Source of the DNA: Limnanthes douglasii subsp. nivea
Taxonomy: Eukaryota; Streptophyta; Magnoliopsida; Brassicales; Limnanthaceae
Direction: 5' to 3'
NCBI GenBank assembly: GCA_036936605.1
Contig: JAUPFV010000002.1
Coordinates: 266,236,770 to 266,300,769, forward strand
DNA: 64,000 bases
Numbering within the stretch: the first letter of the stretch is position 1; each line of letters opens with the position of its first letter. Below, piece by piece: positions 56,514 through 64,000 of this stretch. The notes under the pieces were generated by a model that worked only from the letters and a program-made list of their open reading frames with translations, had not been told where the DNA came from and searched no databases. A program made the translations under genes and the position numbers.

Positions 56514-58667
56514 TTATTCCAAGTACATCCGGAGATGCTCGATATTCCAAGGGTGGGTCAGGACTCTTCCATCCTTGTCTTCCAGCCAATATGTTCCAGG
56601 TTTGAGCCTTTCAACAACCACATAAGGTCCTTCCCAAGTTGGGGCCAATTTTCCGAGCAGCTTTTCTTTGGTGTGTAAGAAGACTTTCCTCAATACTTTG
56701 TCCCCCGGTTGGAAATCTCTTCTTTTAACTTTAGAAGCAAATCTGCTCCTCATCAAACCCTGATAGTGTGCAACTCTAAGGTGAGCTTTAACTCGTCTTT
56801 CTTCCACTAGATCGAGCTGACCTCTGAGTGCCACTTCGTTAGCACATTCAGAGAAGTGGTGAACACGAAATGATGGAAGAGTTGCTTCTATGGGAGTTAC
56901 TGCATCCATCCCATAAACCAAAGCAAAGGGTGACTCCTGAGTTGCTGCCCCAGGTGTCGTCGGGTAGGCCCACAAGACCTCTTGTAAGTAACTAGGCCAC
57001 TTTTTAGCAGCCCCTTCCAAATTCTTCTTTAAACCGGACAGAATAGTTTTGTTAGCCACTTCAACCTGGTCATTTTCTTGTGGGTAGAAAGGTGAAGAGA
57101 AACAATGTTGTATACCCCTTGAGGCACATAAATTTTACATTTCCCTATTGTCGAACTGTGGCCCATTGTCTATTGTTATCTTTCGTGGGACACCAAATCT
57201 GCAACAGATGTTGGATAGAATGAATTTTATGACATCTTTTGATGTTGTTCCTGCTAGAGGGGCTGCTTCAATCCACTTCGAAAAGTAGTCTATAGCAACA
57301 ATTATAGTTCTGCGCCCTCCGGATGCCATAGGGAGAGGTCCCACTAAATCCAACCCCCATCGAGCAAAAGGTATAGGCTCAGAAATTGACTCTAAAAGAA
57401 TGGCTGGGACATGAATTTCATTGCTGTACCTTTGGCATGGGTCATATCTTCTTACCAGCTCCTTAGCATCTTTCATGATAGATGGCCAATAGTAGCCGGC
57501 CAGTAAAACTCTCCTCGTTAAAGCCCTGAATCCACAATGAGCTGACCCCTCACCATCATGCAATTCGGAGAGGACTACCTGAGACTCATCATCCCCCAAA
57601 CAGCGCAGAAGAGTTTTACTGTAAGACTTTTTATATAGAATGTCTCCCAGTATGATAAAACCACGAGCTTTGTGTTTCAATTTTCTTGCTAGTGATTTAT
57701 CCGGAGGCACGACGCCGTCGGAGAGGTATTGCAGGAGAGGAAATCTCCAATCCTGAGGTTGTTTTATTTGTACTTCAAAAATTTCTTCTTCTTTACCCAT
57801 ACCAAGTTCAATGGAGGGGCTTTCCAGCACATGGGTCCATGGATACGACTCCATATATGCTATGGTTGCCAATGAATCTGCCAACTCATTCTCTGTCCGG
57901 GGTATATGCTCATAAATAACGCTTTTAAACTTGAGTGCTTCATTTTTAAGAAGAAGTAAATACTTCACTAGCTGCTCCTTTTTAGCCTCAGATTGACCTT
58001 GGGCATGGTGGATAAGAAGCTGGGAGTCACTCAGTAGCTTGACCCTCTTAGCCCCACAAATATAGGCTAACTTTAAACCAACTATAACCGCTTCGTACTC
58101 AGACTCATTATTAGAAGCCCTGAAAGCAAAACATATAGCTTGGTACATTTTGTCACCATATGGAGAAGTCAAACACACTCCTGCACCACATCCCATAGTG
58201 CTGGATCCACCATCCGTCCGGACGACCCAGACCTTTTTGCCTTTCATGTCAGTAGCCTGCTCTGAATCTCTGTCGGAGTGAAATTCAACCAAAAAATCAG
58301 CCACAACTTGGGCTTTGACTGCTGTTCGGGGAGCAAAATCTATATCGAAGTCCCCTAATTCTACCGACCACTTAGTCATCCTGCTTGAAATATCTGCCTT
58401 TTGGAGAACATTCTTCAAAGGAAAAGATGTCCGGACGATAATATGATGAGCCTGGAAATAAGGCCTCATCATTCTAGCAGCTATTACTAAGGCCAACGCT
58501 AATTTTTCAAGTTTCAAATAATGCTTTTCTGCATCTATCAAACTTTTGCTGATGTAGTACACTGGATGGGGGTAACTATCAACTTCTCTCACCAACACAG
58601 CACTGATGGCACAACTTGAAACTGCTAAGTATACGAAGAGTGTCTCCCCATCAACTGGTTTAAACAA
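56514..58667 (-). pseudogene. Tat RNase H, second RNase H and integrase, one stop
   Basis: The first RNase H starts at 58667 (GETLFVYLAVSSCAISAVLV, then HPVYYISKSL). The second, archaeal-like RNase H follows at about 58240-57860: VRTDGGSSTMGCGAG, NNESEYEAVIVGL, LLSDSQLL and ENELADSLA keep the four acidic sites. Integrase zinc region: H in ELHDGEGSAHCG, and RRYDPCQRY, where the first Cys of C-x2-C has become Tyr. Core: WGLDLVGPLP with Asp 1, ITIDNGPQF with Asp 2. A TAA at 57135 interrupts the core. The same frame resumes with ENDQVEVANK (third catalytic Glu) and ends at 56514 with a chromodomain-free C-terminus (EGPYVVVERLKPGTYWLEDK). Active integration from this copy is unlikely. Confidence 0.92.
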
Positions 58668-58712
58668 GGTTTTGGGGGAGGATAGGTGCTTCTTGATCTC
58701 ATTAAAGCCTCA

Positions 58713-60116
58713 TCACACTGTGAGGTCCAATCGAATCCCTTTGCACCCTTCAAGGTTTGAAAAAACAGGGGCGCACATGTCCGAAGACCTTGAGATAAAT
58801 CTGTTTAAAGCAGCTAACCTCCCCGTTAGCCGTTGTACTTCTTTAATATTTCGAGGAGGCTCCATGTGGAACAGAGTGTTAAGCTGGTCCGGATCGGGCT
58901 GTATCTCATGCTCACTTATAATATAGCCCAAAAGCTTCCCGGATTGCACTCCGAACACACATTTCTCAGGATTTAACTTCAAATTCACTTTCACCAAGTT
59001 GGTAAAAGTTTCTTGGAGGTCAGCCAAGTGCAATTGCTCATCCACACTCTTCACCATCATATCATCGATATATACTTCCATATTCCTTCCAATCTGATCA
59101 GTAAAGGCTTTGTTTACCAATCTCTGATAAGTGGCCCCATCATTTTTCAACCCAAATGGCATTACCTTATAGCAATGAAGCCCCGTGTCAGTGACAAATG
59201 TGGTATGCTCTTGATCCTTCAGATCTACTTGGATTTGATTGTATCCAGAGAAAGCATCCATAAAGGATAGTAGCTTGTTCCCAGAGGTGGAGTCTACTAG
59301 TTGGTCAATCCCGGGAACTGGATACAAATCTTTTGGGCAAGCTCTATTGAGATCTTTGAAGTCAATGCACATGCGCCACTTGCCATTTTTATTTTTTACC
59401 AGAACCGGATTGGCAGTCCACATAGGATATTGGGACTCCTTGATATGCCCCATCTTTGTGAGCCTGTCAACCTCTTGTACAATAACATCAGCCTTTTCTT
59501 TGGAAAAAGCCCTTCTCTTTTGAACCACTGGTGCTATATCTTTCCGGACGGATAAGTGATGTGATATCACATCTGCTGGAACCCCAGTAACATCAGCACT
59601 GCACCAAGCAAAAACGTGCTGATGGATTTTCAAAAACTTTAGCATCTCACTTTTCAAATCATGTGGCATTTTAGACCCTATCTTGACGCTTTTTCCTTCT
59701 TCTAAACAATGTGTCTCTACTTCTTCGACCGGTATTAACACTCCAGGGGTCTCTCTGGGGTCATCAATTTCACCCTCACCCCTAGAAAGTCCCTCAAATT
59801 GCTATTGCTCATTGATTCGAAATGCCCCCAACGTCCGGGGAGCTAGGGCTGTAGTATAACATTCTCTTGCAACCTTTTGACTGCTCCAGACAACTCTCAC
59901 CTGTCCCTGAACAACATATTTCAAACATTGGTGGACTGTTGAAGCCACTGCATGCATCCTAGAGAGCCAAGACCTCCCTAAAATGGCATTATAGCAAGTG
60001 GGACAATCCACCACGATAAAAAGTATCATGACCATCTTCTTGAATGGGCCCTTGCCCAATAGAACTTCCTCTTCGAACTCCCCGATCACATCTGCTGAGC
60101 TGCCAGTAAAGCCCAC
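58713..60116 (-). pseudogene. Tat protease end and reverse transcriptase
   Basis: The 60116-59802 segment continues the protease (CPTCYNAILGRSWLSRM) after a frameshift relative to gag. A stop at 59802 is followed in the same frame by RT from 59741: GHIKESQYPMWTANPVLVKN, NGKWRMCIDFKDLN, FMDAFSGYNQI, MPFGLKN and the active site YIDDMMVKS are all present (usual YVDDM.VKS), with the thumb words LNPEKCVFGV and LTGRLAALNRFISR. The RT domain itself is open from 59741 to 58713, where a stop separates it from RNase H. RT residues thus look intact although the polyprotein is broken. Confidence 0.92.
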
Positions 60117-60139
60117 AATTGATCTTTCCGAACTCTGAA

Positions 60140-62143
60140 TTACAGCTGGATTTTCATTCTCTTGTATGTGGTTAAGAAAAGGATATTGGCTGAGCTTCCA
60201 ATATCCACCAGAATTCTTCTTATGTCATTGCCCCCAATAGATGCCCCTATGACAACAACATCTTCATGAGGGCCAGCTATATCTTTTAAATCATCTTCAT
60301 AAAAAACAATGAAGGGGAATGGAATTTGTGATTGATAGGAAGTCATGCCTCCTTCTAGCTGAGTGGCCAAAGTATGAACGTGCCTCTTCCTCGAAGAAGC
60401 AGTAGGAGCTGTCATAGTATCTCCTCCAAAAATTATAAGTGACTCAAAAAACTTAATGAGCCCGGAGACTGTCCTAGAACATTCCTCAATTGCACCCACT
60501 CTATTTCGAGTTGGATCAGGATCCAAGTATTCAGATTCCACATCAAACCTTTCGATTATAACCATGGCTCCCTCCGGAGCGGCATTACTTGGACCAACCC
60601 GGTGAGTATTGTCAGGCCTGTTACCTCCTCTTCTTTTAACGTAAGCCCCCAGCTTCCCCCTCTCAATCAAGCTCTGAACCTCTTGTTTTAAAGCTATACA
60701 ATCATCGATGGTATGGCCAATGTCATTGTGATACTGGCAGAAAGAGTTATTACGGTGTTCTCTAGGGGATTGTAGCGTGACCGGTCTTCTATAGTGCACC
60801 TCTTCCTTTGTTTTATCATAAATGGTGGCCACACTTTCTTTCAATTCTGCGAACCACTCCGGTTGAACCCAAGGCCCTCTCTTGTTTCTGGATTGCTGAC
60901 TCTGAGCAGGAGCAGCTGGCTGAGACTGAGCTTTAGCCCTACCATGCCCCTGTCCGGTCTCCTTTGCCTTGATCCCGGACTGATTCTGATTGGGATTTGG
61001 TGCCACCGGGGCATACCTCACCTGCCTGTGCACCCTTGTTTTCTTTGTTTCATCAACGTTAATCTGTTTTCCAACCTGATTCAGTAACCCTCCCCAAGTC
61101 ATTGCCTTCTTTCTGGTCACCGAATCAGCCAAATTGCCAGGGTTCAAGCCCTGTCTTAGAGATGCTATCGCAACCTACTCGAAGCAGTCAGCCAACCCAT
61201 TCTTGGTGTTCACAAAACGACTTATATATTATTTTAAGGACTCGTTCGGTTCGTGAGCACAATGGATTATTGTGTCTCCATTGCCCTTTAGCTCTTTACT
61301 CCCAACGAACTGTCTTCGAAAGGCCACCCAAAAAGTATCGAAATTCTTGATACAGCCTTGTGGTAAGCTGTTATACCATTTTAGAGCACTCCCCGTAAAC
61401 GATTGGGAGAATGCTCTACAAAGTAGTTTATCATCGTCATCAAAGTTCATCATGAAGTTTTTAAATTGTTCCAAATGGTTGTCTGGATCAGTACTGCCAT
61501 CGTACTTTTCCATTTTGGTGCTATCAAACCTCTTAGGGAGGTTTCCGGACAGAATTTTAGAAGACAATGGAGATTGCCTCCAATTTCGACCACGACTGAA
61601 CACAGTATCCTCATTGGGAGTTGCAAAGATACCTGGTTCATCGTGGAAGGCAAAAGGATCCATCAGCATCCGGTCTATATGCCTCCGGCTGTGTGATGTC
61701 CCTTTGCCAATATTCCTCTTCATCTTTCCATGTCTATCCCTTTTCCTCAAAGATTTTTTGATCTGCTTTTGTTTCTTTTTAATTCGACCCTCATCGCTAC
61801 TAGAGGATAAGGATTCTTCAACTCCATCATCATCCGAAGAGCTATCAGAAGACTTTGAGCCTGAGTCAGAACTCTCCACTGGCTTAGACCAGTGAGACTT
61901 TTTGGAGCTGGCATGAGTCTTTTTGGTACTCACATGAGTCTTTGAAGGTTCATGCTCTCTGGGGTTATCGGTATGATGAGCAACTGATGCTTTTGACTTT
62001 TCTTTCACGCCCATCTTAGCCTTTTCTGCCCTCAGAGCTTCTATTTCACCCTTTAACCTATCGCGCTCGTCGATAGTGTACTCATCGTTTTTACCCACCA
62101 CTTCGAGCAAAGTTGGTGGTACTTCCGGGACGTCCGGATTCAT
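60140..62143 (-). pseudogene. Tat gag and protease start, two stops
   Basis: The ATG at 62143 lies 72 bp after the 5' LTR and its frame fits the domain order. A Ser/Lys-rich segment (about residues 55-165) precedes the retrotransposon gag domain: KYDGSTDPDNHLEQFKNFM, LCRAFSQSFTGSALKWY and FDTFWVAFRRQFVGS. In-frame TAA (61229-61231) and TAG (about 61175-61177) split it. The continuation has FCQYHNDIGHTIDDC (zinc-knuckle position, C...H...C type) and a protease start ILVDIGSSANIL, in which the active-site D-T-G has become D-I-G. The frame ends at 60140, where a frameshift leads into the next segment. Confidence 0.92.
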
Positions 62144-62193
62144 TCAGACTGACTTTTCTTGCTGGTTTCGAAGCTTGATTCAGGCACCTTCTT

Positions 62194-62212
62194 CCCCCAC
62201 TGTGGTCGCCAA
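62194..62212 (-). other. Primer-binding site of the Tat element
   Basis: Just inside the 5' LTR the minus strand reads TTGGCGACCACAGTGGGGG. The GGCGAC...GGGG pattern resembles the tRNA-Arg-type primer site described for Ogre/Tat elements, a few bases from the LTR edge. Which tRNA is used is from memory. Confidence 0.7.
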
Positions 62213-62214
62213 TT

Positions 62215-62621
62215 TGGTGAGGTTAATTGTTGTTTGAGGGTAAATTTGTAATTTGTCTGGAGGTTTGTAGAAGTGTATGGGTGTTTTATATTTAGAGTAG
62301 ATAGTGGAGGGAGAATTAAGCAGCCTGGTTGTATTTTATTTTTATTACCCCCATTTAATGCAGGTGGCTGGGTATTTCTACCCTTACATTTGGGCCTTAT
62401 GGGTTTTCGGGTCATGTTTAATGGACCCGGGTCATGTTTAAAGACCCATAAGCTCTAATTAGGAAACCAAGTAGCTTAGTCAAGAAGTGTTTAGGTTTTT
62501 TAGTACTTTTGTCATAGTTCGAACAGCTCAATAGACTGAGTGTTCGAAGTGTCCTGTCCAGTTCGGTGAGTTTGGCCTGATTTGTCCTTGTCCGGAGAGG
62601 GGGCAGAATTCGGACTCATCA
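62215..62621 (-). repeat. 5' LTR of the Tat element (407 bp)
   Basis: Same length as the other LTR with 16 differences and no indels by my count. Outer flank GATGT matches the left flank. GTCCGG motifs cluster near its outer end (about 62554-62615). Confidence 0.97.
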
Positions 62622-62626
62622 GATGT

Positions 62627-63090
62627 CATATAGTATATGAGACCTGTTTGTGTCTTGTTGTTTTGCGATATTTGGATTGTGTTTTCGCAAATAATTTTGC
62701 ACCAATCTTTATAAGTACATGTCATGCAATTTCTATGACTTATTTGTGTTTGTGCTTTGTTGTTTTGGGTGTTTGGGTTGTCTTTTTTGCAAGTAATTTT
62801 GCATTATTCAGAACCTATGACATGTTTGTGTTTTATTGTTTTAGGGTGTTCGGTTTAAGTTTTCGCTAGTTATTTTTACTATTTTTTACGACTACATGTC
62901 ATATATTACTCACGACTCGTTTCGTTTTGCTGTTTTGGGGTGTTTGGATTGTGTTTTTACAAATATTTTGCACAAAGTTTTGTAAGTAGATATGATGCAA
63001 AACTTATAAATTATTTGTGTTCTGTTGTTTTGGGGTGTTTGTATTGTGTTTTTATAAATAATGTTACACTAACTTTTGCAAGTATATCCA
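62627..63090 (+). repeat. Right part of the ~80-100-bp tandem array
   Basis: Units with TTGTTTTGGGGTGTTTGGAT, TGTTTTCGCAAATAATTTTG and TACATGTCAT words start near 62658, 62759, 62838, 62930 and 63025. The copies are degenerate. With the left part there are about seven units. Confidence 0.85.
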
Positions 63091-64000
63091 ACTTTAATAT
63101 TTTATACGTTTTTAAGGAGATAAAAAACAATAGCAAATTGTACAATGTTTTTCAGATCAAGATTTTTCCATATTTTGACAATAATGAGTATAACTGAGAT
63201 ATGGAGAGACCACATAAATTCATTAAAAATACATCATTAGGCTGCATCATTTGATTTTAGGGATGTATATCTTAGTAACCTTCAAAAATTAGGAACTAGT
63301 ATTTGAAACTATAAAAAGTTATGACCATAATAAATCAAATTTTCAGTTTGGTAAAACATATGCTAAAATTATATATGGTTATTTTAGGCGTCAAACTTGA
63401 AAATAAAATCAATTTCAAGTGAATAGTGGTTGAGCCCAATATAAACGAATAATAAAAATCTAGAATATTTCAAATTTATTTTCAGATACATTTGAGAGAA
63501 TTGAAGAAAGAAATGTGTCTATAAAAAAACATTAAGGTAAGAACTGCATAGTTTTCAAAAGTCTTGTTTTTGCAAGTAGAAAACAACTTGCTTTCACAAG
63601 TATTGATTTTTGCTAGTAAAAATTACCTATTTTCAAGTCTTATTTTTGTAAGTAAAAAACAATTAGTTTTCACAAATCTTGATTTTCGCTAGTAAAAAAG
63701 ACATATTTTTGCAAGTATAGAAAACCTTGTTTTTCACATGTAATAATGCTTTCAAAATTTATATTTAAACTAGTATTTAATTAATTTTATTTATTGTATG
63801 ATACAATTAAGTTAGCAACATGAACGAAAAAGAGACCAAAATTTTAAAGATGTAGATTATACTCATAATTTATATGTTTATTCAGCCCTGATTTTTTTAT
63901 ACATATGGGGAGGTCATGGTTGCTTCAATAATTTTTTATATGTTAAAAACTTATAAATATTAATTACGATAATTGGGCCGAAGCAATAACAGAAAACCTA
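63091..64000. other. AT-rich end of window; no recognised gene
   Basis: Apart from the repeat at 63555-63745, no domain or boundary is visible. The edge of the window may cut a further element. Confidence 0.5.
63555..63745 (+). repeat. Tandem repeat, ~77-bp unit, ~2.5 copies
   Basis: AAGTCTTGTTTTTGCAAGTA, then TTTCACAA and GATTTTTGCTAGTAAAAA recur with a period near 77 bp. The CAAGTA/CTAGTA words repeat within the unit, suggesting it grew from a shorter motif. Confidence 0.75.

Larger units (their letters stand above)
52214..62621 (-). mobile_element. Complete Tat/Retand-type Ty3/gypsy retrotransposon (10.4 kb)
   Basis: Two 407-bp LTRs (52214-52620, 62215-62621) enclose, on minus, a primer site, gag-protease, RT, RNase H, a second RNase H and integrase, and on + an antisense gene. 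A perfect 5-bp duplication GATGT lies at 52209-52213 and 62622-62626. I count 16 substitutions between the LTRs (about 4 percent), suggesting an insertion on the order of one to two million years ago if a common plant rate applies (inference). Dual RNase H and an antisense ORF 3' of integrase are known from the Tat/Retand lineage. Stops, a frameshift and lost catalytic residues make it non-autonomous. It sits inside a tandem array. Confidence 0.96.

Noticed and set aside
59013..59555. + frames of 84-94 aa opposite Tat RT
   Set aside because: Antisense shadows of the RT frame; no domain or promoter.

Overview
The window looks like transposon-dense nuclear DNA of a flowering plant, most likely a eudicot. 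It is strongly AT-rich. Almost every recognisable protein belongs to plant retroelement families: Ty3/gypsy of the Tat/Retand type with a second RNase H and an antisense ORF, Ty1/copia elements with tRNA-Met-like primer sites, and L1-type LINEs with DUF4283 ORF1 proteins and a C-terminal RNase H. The only host-type coding sequence I can name is one broken exon resembling the JmjN domain of the plant histone demethylase ELF6. I see no bacterial, organellar, rRNA, tRNA or CRISPR features and no complete, convincingly functional host gene.

Layout. 0.8-6.5 kb: an old L1 LINE on + (LINE-A) bounded by an 18-bp target duplication. 7.0-8.3 kb: a LINE remnant on -. 9.7-10.4 kb: a hAT-type non-autonomous DNA element with a perfect 8-bp duplication, followed by a small unassigned ORF. 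11.2-13.2 kb: unrecognised decayed coding-like DNA containing a TRIM-like solo LTR with a 5-bp duplication. 14.3-15.1 kb: a decayed gypsy integrase on -, split by a solo LTR of the same Tat family that is complete further right. 17.4-20.1 kb: a very old copia relict on -. 21.4-26.0 kb: a younger copia element on - with its 3' LTR mostly deleted. 26.2 kb: the ELF6-like exon. 27.5-30.7 kb: about 40 copies of an AT-rich 79-81-bp tandem repeat, each with an inverted repeat. 31.0-36.8 kb: LINE-B on +, same family as LINE-A, nearly intact and bounded by a 12-bp duplication. 38.6-44.0 kb: decayed copia sequence on +, with a Mutator-like MITE inside it (perfect 9-bp duplication). 45.7-51.9 kb: LINE-C on -, heavily mutated. 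52.0-63.1 kb: a tandem array interrupted by a complete 10.4-kb Tat retrotransposon on - (407-bp LTRs, 5-bp duplication GATGT). This element carries on its opposite strand a long, intron-containing ORF with its own TATA box.

The genes do not form a host pathway. The record is one of successive, nested insertions whose order can be read from target duplications. All autonomous elements carry stops, frameshifts, deletions or catalytic-residue changes, so none appears competent as it stands. The parts most worth following up are the antisense gene of the Tat element, the hairpin-containing tandem array, the conserved ATGA junction between LINE ORF1 and ORF2, the ELF6-like exon, and GTCCGGA-type motifs shared by young and old Tat LTRs.
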